DNA from: Arthrobacter sp. PvP023
Lineage (GTDB): Bacteria; Actinomycetota; Actinomycetes; Actinomycetales; Micrococcaceae
Length of the DNA: 64,000 nt
Reading direction: 5' to 3'
Assembly (NCBI RefSeq): GCF_017832975.1
Contig: NZ_JAFIBI010000001.1
Location: 2,232,001-2,296,000 of the forward strand
The position numbers and the translations under genes were made by a program. Under the pieces are notes generated by a model. That model was given only the letters and a program-made list of their open reading frames with translations. It was not told the DNA's origin and ran no database searches. Every line of letters begins with the position of its first letter. The stretch's first letter is position 1. Positions 36,399 through 45,776 of the stretch are shown here, one piece after another.

Positions 36399-37637
36399 CT
36401 AGATGCTGCGGACGGCAATGACGGCGTTGTGGCCGCCGAAGCCGAACGAGTTGCTTAGCGCCACGATGCTGCCCGAGGGCAGCTCGCGGGCGGTCTTCGT
36501 GACGACGTCCAGCGGAATCTCCGGATCCTGGTTTTCCAGGTTGATGGTTACGGGAGCCTTGCGCTCGTACACGGCCAGTACGGTCAGTACGGCCTCTACG
36601 GCGCCCGAAGCACCCAGCAAGTGACCCATCTGGGATTTCGTCGCGGAGACCGCCACGTTGTCCACGTGCGATCCCAGGGCGGCTCGAAGGGCCGTGTACT
36701 CGGGCTTGTCACCTACGGGCGTGGACGTCGCGTGCGCGTTGACGTGCACGACTTCCTCGGCCTGGATACGGCCGTCGAACATGGCCGCCTTCAGGGCGCG
36801 GGTGGCGCCCAGGCCCTGGGGGTCCGGCGCGGTGATGTGGTAGGCGTCTGCCGTCACAGAGGTTCCGGCGAGCTCGCCGTAGATCCGGGCTCCACGGGCA
36901 AGCGCGTGTTCCTCAGCCTCGATGACCAGGGCTCCGGCGCCTTCGCCCATGACGAAACCGTCGCGGCCCGTATCGTAGGGGCGGGACGCGTGCTCGGGAT
37001 CGTCATTGCGACGGGAGAGTGCCTGCATCGAGGCGAACGCGGCAATGGGCATCGGGTGGATCGCGGCTTCGGCGCCGCCGCAGACCACGACGTCGGCCTT
37101 GCCTGAGCGGATGAGGTCCAGTCCGAGGTGCAGGGCCTCAGTGCCGGACGCGCAGGCGGACACCGGGGTGTGGGCGCCGGCGCGGGCGCCAAGGTCAAGG
37201 CTAACCGCTGCGGCCACGCCGTTGGGCATGAGCATGGGCACGGTCATGGGCAGAACGCGTCGCGGGCCCTTTTCGCGCAGGGTGTCCCAGGCGTCCAGCA
37301 ACGTCCAAACGCCGCCGATGCCCGTTGCGAAGGCCACCGCCAGGCGGTCGTGGTCGACTTCGGTGATGCCGGAGTCAGCCCAGGCTTCGCGTGCGGCGAC
37401 GACGCCGAACTGTGTGGACGGGTCCATGCGCTTTGCTTCCACACGGCTCAGGACATCCAGGGCGGGGGTGGAGGCGCGGGCTGCGAAGTGAACGGGCAGT
37501 TCATACTTCGCCACCCAGTCATCCTCGAGCGTGCGCGCGCCGGAGACGCCCTTCAGCGCGTTGTTCCACATTGTGGGGACATCGCCGCCAATGGGCGTGG
37601 TGGCACCCAGACCGGTAATGACTACTTTGCGTGCCAT
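36399..37637 (-). CDS. fabF: Beta-ketoacyl-ACP synthase II (FabF)
   Basis: Elongating condensing enzyme of type II fatty-acid synthesis. 412 residues. Catalytic Cys162 (ACASG), His302 (NAHATSTP), Lys334 and His339 (GHLLGASG) are all in place. Begins MARKVVITGLGATTPIG. Last gene of the fabD-fabH-acpP-fabF order, the same order as in Streptomyces. Ends at the bidirectional terminator. Confidence 0.96.
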   Translation of the reverse strand: MARKVVITGLGATTPIGGDVPTMWNNALKGVSGARTLEDDWVAKYELPVHFAARASTPALDVLSRVEAKRMDPSTQFGVVAAREAWADSGITEVDHDRLAVAFATGIGGVWTLLDAWDTLREKGPRRVLPMTVPMLMPNGVAAAVSLDLGARAGAHTPVSACASGTEALHLGLDLIRSGKADVVVCGGAEAAIHPMPIAAFASMQALSRRNDDPEHASRPYDTGRDGFVMGEGAGALVIEAEEHALARGARIYGELAGTSVTADAYHITAPDPQGLGATRALKAAMFDGRIQAEEVVHVNAHATSTPVGDKPEYTALRAALGSHVDNVAVSATKSQMGHLLGASGAVEAVLTVLAVYERKAPVTINLENQDPEIPLDVVTKTARELPSGSIVALSNSFGFGGHNAVIAVRSI

Positions 37638-37796
37638 GGGATCACTCTCTATCGGTGCGCATGCCGTATCCGGGGAGATGCCTGGCCGGGGATGCGTGGG
37701 GAAAACTTGAGGTCATTCAGCGGTGCCCGGTCCGGGGCGCGTGGTCAGCGCTCCGGACCGGATACCAGTGCAGGCCGTTGCCGGCAGGAGCCAGGA

Positions 37797-38042
37797 CTAG
37801 GCCTGTGCGTTTGCGATGAAGCTGACAGCGTCACCGACGGTCTTGAGGTTCTTGACCTCTTCGTCCGGGATGCGCACGCCGAATTTCTCTTCGGCGTTGA
37901 CCACGATGGTCATCATGGAGATGGAGTCGATGTCGAGGTCCTCGGTGAAGGACTTGTCCAGCTCGACTGCTTCGGTGGCGAGGCCGGTCTCTTCGTTGAC
38001 GATTTCAGCCAGGCCGGCCAGGATCTCTTCGTTGCTAGCCAT
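37797..38042 (-). CDS. acpP: Acyl carrier protein
   Basis: 81 residues, acidic, four-helix carrier protein that holds growing fatty acids. The phosphopantetheine attachment is Ser40 in DIDSIS; most ACPs read D-S-L, so Ile after Ser is a mild variant. Lies between fabH and fabF with 121- and 159-base gaps. Confidence 0.96.
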   Translation of the reverse strand: MASNEEILAGLAEIVNEETGLATEAVELDKSFTEDLDIDSISMMTIVVNAEEKFGVRIPDEEVKNLKTVGDAVSFIANAQA

Positions 38043-38164
38043 TGATGGCTCCTTTTCTTGTTGTTGCCGGCAGGTACTGCCGGAAATGATTCAAGCCGCG
38101 GTTACGGCTTGCTTCGCGAATCCGTACTGTTCAGAACGTATTCAGTTGTGGGTAAAAGGTTCGG

Positions 38165-39226
38165 CTACGGGAGCACGATGACCTGGGCACCGAACACCAG
38201 ACCTGCGCCGAATCCGATCTGTAGTGCGAGTCCGCCGCTGAGTTCGGGATTTTCCTGCAGGAGGCGGTGGGTGGCCAGCGGAATGGAAGCTGCGGAGGTG
38301 TTTCCGGCCTCAGCGATGTCCCGGGCCACCTTGACGGTCTCGGGGAGCTTGAGTTTCTTGACCATTTCGTCGATGATCCGCATGTTGGCCTGGTGGGGGA
38401 TAAAAGCCACTAGGTCGTCAGCCGTGATCCCGGCGGCGTCGAGGGCCTGCTGGGCGACCTTGGCCATCTCCCAAACCGCCCAGCGGAATACGGTCTGGCC
38501 GTCCTGGCGCAGGGTGGGCCAGATGGCAGCGTCGGTTACCTCGGCCTCCTCGGCGCTCAGTGCGCCGGACTTGTTCGCGGCCAAGGCGAGTTCCCGCACA
38601 TCAAGCAGCGAATGTGTCATGCCGATGGCATCCCACTTGCTGCCGTCCGAACCCCAGACCGAGGGACCGATGCCAGGGGTGTCGGATGGGCCGATCACCA
38701 CGGCGCCGGCGCCGTCACCAAGCAGGAAGGAGATCGTGCGCTCGGTGTTGTCGATGACGTCGGAGAGCTTCTCGGCTCCCACCACCAGCACGTACTCGGC
38801 CGCTCCGGAGCGGACCAGGGCGTCGCCCTGGGCAATGCCGTAGCAATAGCCGGCACACGCAGCCGAGATGTCGAAGGCCGGAGCAGGCGTTGCGCCGAGG
38901 CGGTCTGCCAGGCTTGCAGCAGCAGATGGCGTCGCGTACGGGTGCGTAACAGTGGAGACGATGACGGCGCCCAGCTGGCTGGCTTCGATGCCGGCCTTCG
39001 CCAGGGCTTCGCGGGCCGCGCCTTCCGCCATGTCAATGACACTGACGTCTGCGGGGGCCCGGTGACGGGTCACGATGCCGGTACGCTGCCGGATCCATTC
39101 ATCCGAGGAGTCGATCCACTGGCACACATCCTCGTTGGTGACGATGACGCTTGGCCGGTAGGCGCCAAGTCCGAGGATGCGGGTGTGTTCCCGCAGCGGT
39201 GCCTGCTTGAGTACGGGGGCGCTCAT
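38165..39226 (-). CDS. fabH: Beta-ketoacyl-ACP synthase III (FabH)
   Basis: First condensation of type II fatty-acid synthesis, acyl-CoA with malonyl-ACP; in actinobacteria it usually takes branched primers. 353 residues. Catalytic Cys124 (SAACAGY), His278 (IPHQANMR) and Asn309 (EAGNTSAAS). ATG overlaps the fabD stop as ATGA at 39223-39226. Confidence 0.96.
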   Translation of the reverse strand: MSAPVLKQAPLREHTRILGLGAYRPSVIVTNEDVCQWIDSSDEWIRQRTGIVTRHRAPADVSVIDMAEGAAREALAKAGIEASQLGAVIVSTVTHPYATPSAAASLADRLGATPAPAFDISAACAGYCYGIAQGDALVRSGAAEYVLVVGAEKLSDVIDNTERTISFLLGDGAGAVVIGPSDTPGIGPSVWGSDGSKWDAIGMTHSLLDVRELALAANKSGALSAEEAEVTDAAIWPTLRQDGQTVFRWAVWEMAKVAQQALDAAGITADDLVAFIPHQANMRIIDEMVKKLKLPETVKVARDIAEAGNTSAASIPLATHRLLQENPELSGGLALQIGFGAGLVFGAQVIVLP

Positions 39227-40152
39227 GCCTGTCCCTCCAGTTCTGCGAATAGTGCAAGGGCGGCGGTGAGATCGTCCGGGGTTTTGACGGCGACCGTCTT
39301 CACTCCGGGCATGCCCCGCTTGGCGAGTCCGGCCAGGGTTCCGGCCGGTGCAAGTTCAATGACTCCGGTGACGCCGCGCTGCACCAGCGTTTCCATGCAC
39401 AGGTCCCAGCGGACCGGGCGGGAAACCTGGGCGATGAGGCTGCCGACTGCTGCGTCGCCGTCGGTCACTTCCTTGCCGTCAAAGTTGGACAGCAGCGGTA
39501 CCTGGGGGTTCCGGGGCTTGAGCGACGGCTCCAGGGCTTCCAGGGCAGCGACCGCCGGGGACATGTGCGAGGTGTGGAAGGCACCGGCCACTTTCAACGG
39601 GATCACGCGTGCCTTGGCCGGCGGGTTCTCCGCGAGGGCCTTGAGCTGCTCGAACGTGCCTGCGGCGACGGTCTGGCCGGCACCGTTGACGTTGGCAGGC
39701 GTGGCTCCGGAGGCCTCAATGGCCGCCAGGACCTCGGCAGGGTCCCCGCCAACCACGGCACTCATGCCGGTGGGCGTGACGGCTGCTGCGGCGGCCATGC
39801 TGTTGGCACGTTCCCGCACGAAGGTCATTGCCTCGGTCTCGGTGAGGACACCCGCAAGCGCCGACGCCGTGATCTCGCCGACGGAATGCCCGGCGAGGAT
39901 GACGGGCAGGGTGCTGAGTTCGACGTCGAACAGCGACTTGGCGGCCACCAGTCCGGCCGCAACGATCAATGGCTGGGCCACCGCCGTGTCCTTGATGGTT
40001 TCCTCATCCGACGTGGTGCCGTGTGCGGTGAGGTCGATGCCTGCTATTTCACTGAGGGAGGCCAAATGGCCTGCGACGGGAGGCAGTTCCAGCCAGGGGG
40101 CCAGAAAACCAGGGGTCTGGGAGCCCTGTCCAGGGCAGACGATTGCAAGCAC
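39223..40152 (-). CDS. fabD: Malonyl-CoA:ACP transacylase FabD
   Basis: Moves malonyl from CoA to ACP. 309 residues with the GTG start at 40152, giving MLAIVCPGQGSQ as in the family; the longer frame to 40209 would add a non-conserved 19 residues. Nucleophile Ser90 in GHSVGE and His193 in AFHTSHM. First gene of the fab operon, 87 bases below fasR, whose gap carries the repeated motif at 40218-40236. Confidence 0.96.
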   Translation of the reverse strand: MLAIVCPGQGSQTPGFLAPWLELPPVAGHLASLSEIAGIDLTAHGTTSDEETIKDTAVAQPLIVAAGLVAAKSLFDVELSTLPVILAGHSVGEITASALAGVLTETEAMTFVRERANSMAAAAAVTPTGMSAVVGGDPAEVLAAIEASGATPANVNGAGQTVAAGTFEQLKALAENPPAKARVIPLKVAGAFHTSHMSPAVAALEALEPSLKPRNPQVPLLSNFDGKEVTDGDAAVGSLIAQVSRPVRWDLCMETLVQRGVTGVIELAPAGTLAGLAKRGMPGVKTVAVKTPDDLTAALALFAELEGQA

Positions 40153-40217
40153 GTATCCAGCTTTCCAAATTACCGCGTGATTCTCGGTGTATTCATGCAC
40201 CAAGCTCACTGGGTCAG

Positions 40218-40236
40218 TTTGTAGGAAGTCTACAAC
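40218..40236 (-). promoter_or_regulatory. Putative FasR binding site upstream of fabD
   Basis: On the + strand the motif reads TTTGT-N7-CTACAAC with AAG at a fixed place inside. It includes the inverted repeat TTGTAG-GAAGT-CTACAA (40219-40235). It lies 66-84 bases before the fabD start. An aligned copy lies at 41520-41538 before fasR. In Streptomyces FasR activates this operon; binding here is inferred. Confidence 0.55.
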
Positions 40237-40239
40237 GGT

Positions 40240-41484
40240 TCAGCTGCCGTTCCGGGACGGCTGGCGTTCGGCGGGTGCCTTGGGCGGCACGGAAAGCCGC
40301 CCCACCACGAGGGCTGCCTGCAGCACAAACGCCTCCCGGGGAAGGAGCGGATCCCAGCCTGTGACGTCACAGACGCGCTTGAGCCGGTAGCGGACGGTAT
40401 TGGCGTGCACAAAGAGTTCACGGGCCGTTGCTTCCAGTGAGTGCCCGAGTTCGAGGTAGGTACCGAGGGTCTCCACCAGCCCGTTGGACGCTGCGATCAA
40501 TGGCCGGTAGATGTTCTTGATAAGCGAGCGGCGGGCGGCATCGTCCCCGGAAATGACCCGCTCCGGCAGCAGGTCGTCGGCAGCAACCGGGCGCGGCGCC
40601 GAGGGCCACGCGCGTGCAGCTGTCAGCCCGGCGAAAGCCGACTGGGCCGAACTGCTCGCTTCCAGCAGGGAACCCGCTTCCGGCCCGTAGACAACAGGAC
40701 CCGGGGCGAAGAGTTCGCTGAGTTTCAGGTAGGCGCTCTCCCGGTCCTGGACCCCTCCGAGGATGAGGATGAGCCGGTCGCCCTGGATCCCCACCAGCGC
40801 GTCTTCGGCGAACCTGCCGGCGGTCCGGCGCAGTTCGCTGACGTAGCTGGCGCTGGGTTCCGACGGCGAATTTCCCACCATCACGGTAAAACGTTCCTGG
40901 GCTTTCCAGCCGAGGGCGGCAATGCGGGACCTTAAGGCATCGGTATTCTCGCCGCGCAGGATCGCATCGACGATCAGGGCTTCCAGCCGGGTGTCCCAGG
41001 AGCCCCTGGACTCGGCCGCCCGGGCGTAGACGTCAGCCGCGGCAAAAGCCACTTCACGTGAATAGCGGAGCACGGCTTCACGGAGTGCGGGCTGATCCGC
41101 CTCCGGGGCGATCACGGGCACCTGGTCCTCCACCACCTCCACCACGATCCTGATGAGCTGGAGGGCCTTCTGCAGGCTGATGGAGCGGGTTAGTTCAGTC
41201 GGCGCGGTCCCGAAGACGTCGGTGAGGATCCACGACGGCGAGCTTGGCCGCTCGTACCAGGTCACGAACGCGGCAATACCGTTCTGGGCCACCATCCCGA
41301 GGGCGGACCGCTCATCGGAACTGAGCCGGCTGTACCACGGCAGCGATTTCTCCAGCTGGCGCATCGTGGTGGTGGACAGCTGCCCCACGCTCGCCCGGAG
41401 TTTCTTCAGCGTCTGGGCTTTTTCCGGCGTCAGGGCGCGCGAGGCGGGCTTGCGCTTTGCGGGGGTGGGGGTTGGCTCTGCCAT
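40240..41484 (-). CDS. fasR: FasR-type PucR/CdaR family regulator of fatty-acid synthesis
   Basis: 414-residue regulator. The C-terminal helix-turn-helix (GHSLEATARELFVHANTVRYRLKRV, about residues 350-375) is the PucR/CdaR kind and a GGDEF-like middle domain precedes it (about 190-285). In Streptomyces the gene at this spot, directly before fabD, is fasR, the activator of the fab operon, and the order is the same here. ATG 41484 (MAEPTPTP) is preferred to the one at 41520, because a copy of the repeated motif lies at 41520-41538. Confidence 0.88.
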   Translation of the reverse strand: MAEPTPTPAKRKPASRALTPEKAQTLKKLRASVGQLSTTTMRQLEKSLPWYSRLSSDERSALGMVAQNGIAAFVTWYERPSSPSWILTDVFGTAPTELTRSISLQKALQLIRIVVEVVEDQVPVIAPEADQPALREAVLRYSREVAFAAADVYARAAESRGSWDTRLEALIVDAILRGENTDALRSRIAALGWKAQERFTVMVGNSPSEPSASYVSELRRTAGRFAEDALVGIQGDRLILILGGVQDRESAYLKLSELFAPGPVVYGPEAGSLLEASSSAQSAFAGLTAARAWPSAPRPVAADDLLPERVISGDDAARRSLIKNIYRPLIAASNGLVETLGTYLELGHSLEATARELFVHANTVRYRLKRVCDVTGWDPLLPREAFVLQAALVVGRLSVPPKAPAERQPSRNGS

Positions 41485-41519
41485 GCATCGAGCATACGGT
41501 GCGCGCAGGCCAAGCTCCA

Positions 41520-41538
41520 TTTGTGCAAAGGCTACAAC
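41520..41538 (-). promoter_or_regulatory. Second copy of the fabD motif, upstream of fasR
   Basis: TTTGT-N7-CTACAAC (41520-41524 and 41532-41538), identical to the copy before fabD at 15 of 19 positions including the inner AAG. Same orientation relative to the gene, 36-54 bases before the fasR start. Suggests autoregulation, by inference. Confidence 0.55.
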
Positions 41539-41613
41539 TCGGTTTGCGCTGCGTCACAGGCCAGCCCGGTACGCGCAACACCCCGCCCGGTCAGGCCAAG
41601 ACAGGGCAGCAAC

Positions 41614-41654
41614 GACGACGGCGGCCCCCACCATTGGTGGGGACCGCCGTCGTC
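41614..41654 (-). terminator. Probable aceE terminator
   Basis: Two 20-base arms (41614-41633 and 41635-41654) pair with one C-A mismatch; the centre opens as CATTG. It is 26 bases after the aceE stop in the aceE direction. Only a short T run (GTT) follows, so efficiency is uncertain. Confidence 0.7.
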
Positions 41655-41679
41655 AATCTCCCTGGCTAGGGGCGGAACG

Positions 41680-44421
41680 TCAGGATTCGCCTCCGGCGTT
41701 TCCGGTGGAACCCGCGTTCACATTGTGCAGGCGGTACTTCTCAATGGCCTGGGCGGGAGCCTGGGCGTCAACTTCGCTGCGCCGAGCGAGCATCTCCAGT
41801 GAACGGACCACGATGGAGTGGATGTCGTTCTTGAAGAAGCGGCGGGCGGCGGCGCGGGTGTCGGAGAAGCCGAAGCCGTCCGCGCCGAGCGAGGCGAACT
41901 CGTTCGGGAGGAACTGGCGGATCTGGTCCGGGACGGCCTTCATGTAGTCCGTGACCGCCACGATGGGGCCGGTGGCCCCTTCGAGCTGCGCGGTGACGAA
42001 CGGTACCCGCGCCGGCTGGCCCGGGTTGAGGAAGGCCTCTTCCTCGGCGGCCATGGCGTCGCGGCGGAGTTCGTTCCAGGACGTGACGGACCAGACGTCC
42101 GCGGAGACGCCCCAGTCCTCGGCCAGGATCCGCTGGGCTTCCAGCGCCCAGGGCACCGAAACGCCCGAGGCCAGGATCTGCGTGCGGGGGCCGTCAATCT
42201 TGGCCGGTGCGAGCAGGTAGATGCCCTTGATCACGCCTTCAACGTCCAGCTCTTCCGGCTCGGCCGGCTGGGTGATGGGTTCGTTGTAGACGGTGATGTA
42301 GTACATCAGGTTCCGGTCAGTGGAGTCCGGTCCGTACATCCGTTCGATGCCGTCGCGGATGATGTGGCCCATTTCGTAGCCGTAGGCGGGGTCGTAGGTG
42401 ACGACTGCCGGGTTGGTGGCGGCGAGGATGGGGGAGTGGCCGTCGGCGTGCTGGAGTCCTTCTCCGGTGAGGGTGGTCCGTCCTGCGGTGGCGCCGATGA
42501 TGAAGCCGCGGGTCATTTGGTCCGCGGCTGCCCAGAAGGCGTCGCCGGTGCGCTGGAAGCCGAACATGGAGTAGAACACGTAGACCGGGATCAGCGGTAC
42601 GCCGTGGGTGGCGTAGGCGGTGCCGGCGGCGGTGAAGGCTGCGACGGCGCCGGCTTCGTTGATGCCGGGGTGGATCAGCTGGCCCTGGGCGGATTCCTTG
42701 TAGGCCAGGACCAGGTCCCGGTCCACGGAGAGGTAGTTCTGGCCCTTGGGGTTGTAGATCTTGGCCGTGGGGAAGAACGCGTCCATGCCGAACGTGCGTG
42801 CCTCATCGGGGATGATCGGCGCGATGTGCTTGCCGAACTCCTTGTCCCGCATGAGGTCCTTGAGCAGGCGGACGAACGCCATGGTGGTGGCTGCCTGCTG
42901 CTTGCCCGAACCGCGCTTGGCCACCTCATAGGACTTCGCGTCCGGAAGCGTGATGGCGGCATGCTTGCTGCGGCGCTCCGGAACGGAGCCGCCCAGCGCT
43001 GCCCGGCGCTCCATCATGTACGCGATTTCCGGCGCATCGTTGCCGGGGTGGAAGTACGGCGGCTGGTAGGGATCGCCCTCGAGCTGCTCATCCGTGATCG
43101 GGATGCGCAGGTGGTCCCGGAACGACTTGAGGTCGTCGAGGGTGAGTTTCTTCATCTGGTGCGTGGCGTTGCGGCCTTCGAAGTGCGGGCCGAGGCCGTA
43201 GCCCTTGACCGTTTTGGCCAGGATGACGGTGGGTTTGCCCTTGAATTCGGTGGCTGCCTTGTACGCGGCGTAGACCTTGCGGTAGTCGTGGCCGCCGCGC
43301 TTGAGGTTCCAGATCTGGTCATCGGTGAGGTCCGCGACGAGGTCCTTGGTGCGGGGGTCCTTGCCGAAGAAGTGTTCGCGGACGAACCCGCCGGATTCGG
43401 CCTTGTAGGTCTGGTAGTCCCCGTCCGGGGTTTCGTTCATGATCTTCACCAGCGACCCGTCGGAGTCCTTGGCGAGCAGCTCATCCCATTCCCGGCCCCA
43501 GACGACCTTGATGACGTTCCAGCCCGCGCCGCGGAAGAACGCTTCGAGTTCCTGCATGATCTTCCCGTTGCCGCGCACCGGCCCGTCCAGGCGCTGGAGG
43601 TTGCAGTTGATCACGAAGTTCAGGTTGTCCAGGTTCTCGTTCGCGGCGAGCTGGAGCAGGCCGCGGGACTCGGGCTCGTCCATTTCCCCGTCGCCCAGGA
43701 ACGCCCAGACCTGCTGGTCCGAGGTGTCTTTCAGGCCGCGGTTGTGCAGGTACCGGTTGGACTGGGCCTGGTAGATCGCGTTCATCGGCCCGATGCCCAT
43801 GGACACGGTGGGGAATTCCCAGAACCCGGGCATCAGCCGCGGGTGCGGGTAGGAGGACAGGGCATGCCCGGCCTTGGACTTTTCCTGCCGGAACCCGTCC
43901 AGGTCCTCCTCGGTCAGCCGGCCTTCCATGAACGCCCTGGCGTACATGCCGGGGGAGGCGTGGCCCTGGAAGAAGACCTGGTCCCCGCCGCCGGGGTGGT
44001 CCTTGCCGCGGAAGAAGTGGTTGAACCCGACCTCGTACAGGGTCGCGGCACCGGCGTAGGTGGAGATGTGCCCGCCGACGCCGATGTTCGGGCGCTGGGA
44101 CCGGTGCACCATGACCGCGGCGTTCCAGCGCATGTACGCCCGGTAGCGGCGCTCGTATTCCTCGTTGCCGGGGAACGGTGCTTCCTGGTCCGCGGGGATG
44201 GTGTTCACATAGTCCGTGGTGGTGACCATCGGAACCCCGACGCTCTGGGCGCCGGCACGCTGCAGGAGACTGCGCATGATGTACTGGGCACGCTCAGTGC
44301 CCTGTTCCCTGATCAGCGTATCCAGGGACTCAATCCATTCGGCGGTCTCTTCCGGATCACGATCAGGCAGCTGGTTAGTCAACCCGCTGAGGATATGGGA
44401 GGTATCTTCTCCTGCAGCCAC
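41680..44421 (-). CDS. aceE: Pyruvate dehydrogenase E1 component, homodimeric (AceE)
   Basis: Thiamine-diphosphate enzyme that decarboxylates pyruvate and passes the acetyl group to lipoyl-E2, giving acetyl-CoA for the fab genes beside it. About 913 residues from GTG 44421, which has GAGAGG six bases upstream; ATG 44448 or 44610 would add non-conserved text. Motifs: GDGEMDEPE (ThDP/Mg site), [21 protein letters not shown], and [20 protein letters not shown] in the transketolase part. Homodimeric type, as in actinobacteria. aceF and lpd are not in the window. Confidence 0.97.
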   Translation of the reverse strand: MAAGEDTSHILSGLTNQLPDRDPEETAEWIESLDTLIREQGTERAQYIMRSLLQRAGAQSVGVPMVTTTDYVNTIPADQEAPFPGNEEYERRYRAYMRWNAAVMVHRSQRPNIGVGGHISTYAGAATLYEVGFNHFFRGKDHPGGGDQVFFQGHASPGMYARAFMEGRLTEEDLDGFRQEKSKAGHALSSYPHPRLMPGFWEFPTVSMGIGPMNAIYQAQSNRYLHNRGLKDTSDQQVWAFLGDGEMDEPESRGLLQLAANENLDNLNFVINCNLQRLDGPVRGNGKIMQELEAFFRGAGWNVIKVVWGREWDELLAKDSDGSLVKIMNETPDGDYQTYKAESGGFVREHFFGKDPRTKDLVADLTDDQIWNLKRGGHDYRKVYAAYKAATEFKGKPTVILAKTVKGYGLGPHFEGRNATHQMKKLTLDDLKSFRDHLRIPITDEQLEGDPYQPPYFHPGNDAPEIAYMMERRAALGGSVPERRSKHAAITLPDAKSYEVAKRGSGKQQAATTMAFVRLLKDLMRDKEFGKHIAPIIPDEARTFGMDAFFPTAKIYNPKGQNYLSVDRDLVLAYKESAQGQLIHPGINEAGAVAAFTAAGTAYATHGVPLIPVYVFYSMFGFQRTGDAFWAAADQMTRGFIIGATAGRTTLTGEGLQHADGHSPILAATNPAVVTYDPAYGYEMGHIIRDGIERMYGPDSTDRNLMYYITVYNEPITQPAEPEELDVEGVIKGIYLLAPAKIDGPRTQILASGVSVPWALEAQRILAEDWGVSADVWSVTSWNELRRDAMAAEEEAFLNPGQPARVPFVTAQLEGATGPIVAVTDYMKAVPDQIRQFLPNEFASLGADGFGFSDTRAAARRFFKNDIHSIVVRSLEMLARRSEVDAQAPAQAIEKYRLHNVNAGSTGNAGGES

Positions 44422-44843
44422 GTCCAACCTCTCTTTGCGCGCATGCATCGGCGCCCTCAGGTCCGGCAGGGTAACTGCCTGGCGTGAACGCGACGTGTGC
44501 GACGTATCGGTTACATCAGCCCGGTCATGTGCGCCGGGCAGGGTCCTATCACGTCTATGTCCTCTTAAAACCAGGGCGATCGCCCCGCCGGCATAGTCGT
44601 CATCAGCCACTCTAGCCGTGAGAGCTATCCGATGCGTAGCCGCCGCCTGACGTGCCTGTCGTATTTGACGTCATACTGGTTTGTGACGGAAAGCCGAACG
44701 GCCGGTCCGTCGCCAGGCCCTGATGTGACGCAGAATAAGTGGGATCGCGGGGGCAACAGCTTGAAGAGCAGGCACAAAGGGTGTTGGCTTGTAGTAATGG
44801 AAATCACTAGATTTATGCAGATGACTAAGCATTGGAGGAACAC
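44422..44843. other. Intergenic region between aceE and DUF3052 gene
   Basis: 422 bases of shared upstream sequence for two divergent genes. It holds the DUF3052 promoter at 44784-44813, an 8-bp palindrome TGACGTCA (44666-44673), and the direct repeat TGTGACG at 44692-44698 and 44724-44730. No other convincing ORF. Sites for a pyruvate- or stress-responsive regulator are possible but not identified. Confidence 0.5.
44784..44813 (+). promoter_or_regulatory. Probable promoter of DUF3052-peroxiredoxin operon
   Basis: TTGGCT (44784-44789) and TAGATT (44808-44813) are 18 bases apart, 31 bases before the DUF3052 start. Confidence 0.55.
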
Positions 44844-45263
44844 GTGAGCGAGGCCGACGCCGCCACTTCGGTAAATGTGGCGGAAAAATTGGGTTTCAAA
44901 AACGGGGATCTGATTCAGGAGTTCGGTTACGACGACGACGTCGACTTCGACTTACGTGACGATATTGAGGACCTGACCGGTTCTGAACTCCTTGATGAAG
45001 ACGACCATGACGTGGTTGACGCCGTCATTTTTTGGTGGCGGGACGGCGACGGGGACCTGATTGACACCCTTATGGATTCCCTCACCACTTTGAGTGAGAA
45101 CGGTGTGGTCTGGGTACTCACTCCGAAGTCGGGAAGGCACGGCTACGTGTCGCCGGCGGAGATTCAGGAAGCCGCACCCACGGCAGGGCTCCATCTCACT
45201 ACTTCCGCGGGCGTTTCCAAGGACTGGAGCGCCACGCGCCTGGTCACCAGGAAGAACAAGTGA
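44844..45263 (+). CDS. DUF3052 family protein
   Basis: 139 residues, actinobacterial family of unknown role. GTG 44844 has TTGGAGGAACAC just before it. Strongly acidic middle (YDDDVDFDLRDDIEDL). Its TGA overlaps the peroxiredoxin GTG as GTGA (45260-45263), so both are made together. Many actinobacteria have this gene beside aceE. No enzyme motif seen. Confidence 0.9.
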   Translation: MSEADAATSVNVAEKLGFKNGDLIQEFGYDDDVDFDLRDDIEDLTGSELLDEDDHDVVDAVIFWWRDGDGDLIDTLMDSLTTLSENGVVWVLTPKSGRHGYVSPAEIQEAAPTAGLHLTTSAGVSKDWSATRLVTRKNK

Positions 45264-45772
45264 CGCTGCAGCAACTGCAAACGGTTGACGACGCCGGTGC
45301 GGCCCCCGCTGTTCCCGAGGTCGGAGACCTGGCACCGGACTTTGAACTGGTCAATCAGTACGGCGAACCCGTCCGGCTGTCGGAACTGCGGGGACGCAAC
45401 GTCGTCGTCGTTTTCTATCCGTTCGCCTTTTCCGGAATCTGCACGGGCGAGCTCTGTGAAATCCGGGACAACCTCTCCCTGTTTGAGGACGCGAATGCCA
45501 CCGTCCTTGCCCTTTCCGTGGACAGCAAGTTCACTGTGCGGGCCTACGCGGAAAAGGAGGGGTACGGATTCGACCTGCTGGCTGACTTCTGGCCCCATGG
45601 GGCAGTTGCCGCCCAATACGGCGTCTTCGACCCCAATAGCGGCATGGCTCAACGGGGTACGTTCATCATCGATGCGGACGGCATCATTCGGTACGTCGTG
45701 GTGAATCCTCGCGGCCAGGCCCGCGACCTGGCCGCCTACCGTGCCGCCCTGTCGGAGCTCGGCGGGAACTGA
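45260..45772 (+). CDS. AhpE-like peroxiredoxin with CX4C
   Basis: Thiol peroxidase of 170 residues that reduces hydroperoxides. The motif PFAFSGICTGELC has the peroxidatic Cys61; the scaffold text (LLADFWPHGAVAAQYGVF, GTFIIDADG) fits AhpE. A second cysteine, Cys66, lies five residues later. Mycobacterial AhpE, as I recall it, has Asp there and is 1-Cys, whereas the CX4C spacing is that of PrxQ/BCP enzymes where the second Cys resolves. Coupled to DUF3052. Confidence 0.88.
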   Translation: MTLQQLQTVDDAGAAPAVPEVGDLAPDFELVNQYGEPVRLSELRGRNVVVVFYPFAFSGICTGELCEIRDNLSLFEDANATVLALSVDSKFTVRAYAEKEGYGFDLLADFWPHGAVAAQYGVFDPNSGMAQRGTFIIDADGIIRYVVVNPRGQARDLAAYRAALSELGGN

Positions 45773-45776
45773 CCCA

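Noticed and set aside
41818..44487. 889-codon open frame on the + strand opposite aceE
   Set aside because: High-GC shadow of aceE: the minus-strand frame carries all PDH E1 motifs, and this frame has no recognisable domain.
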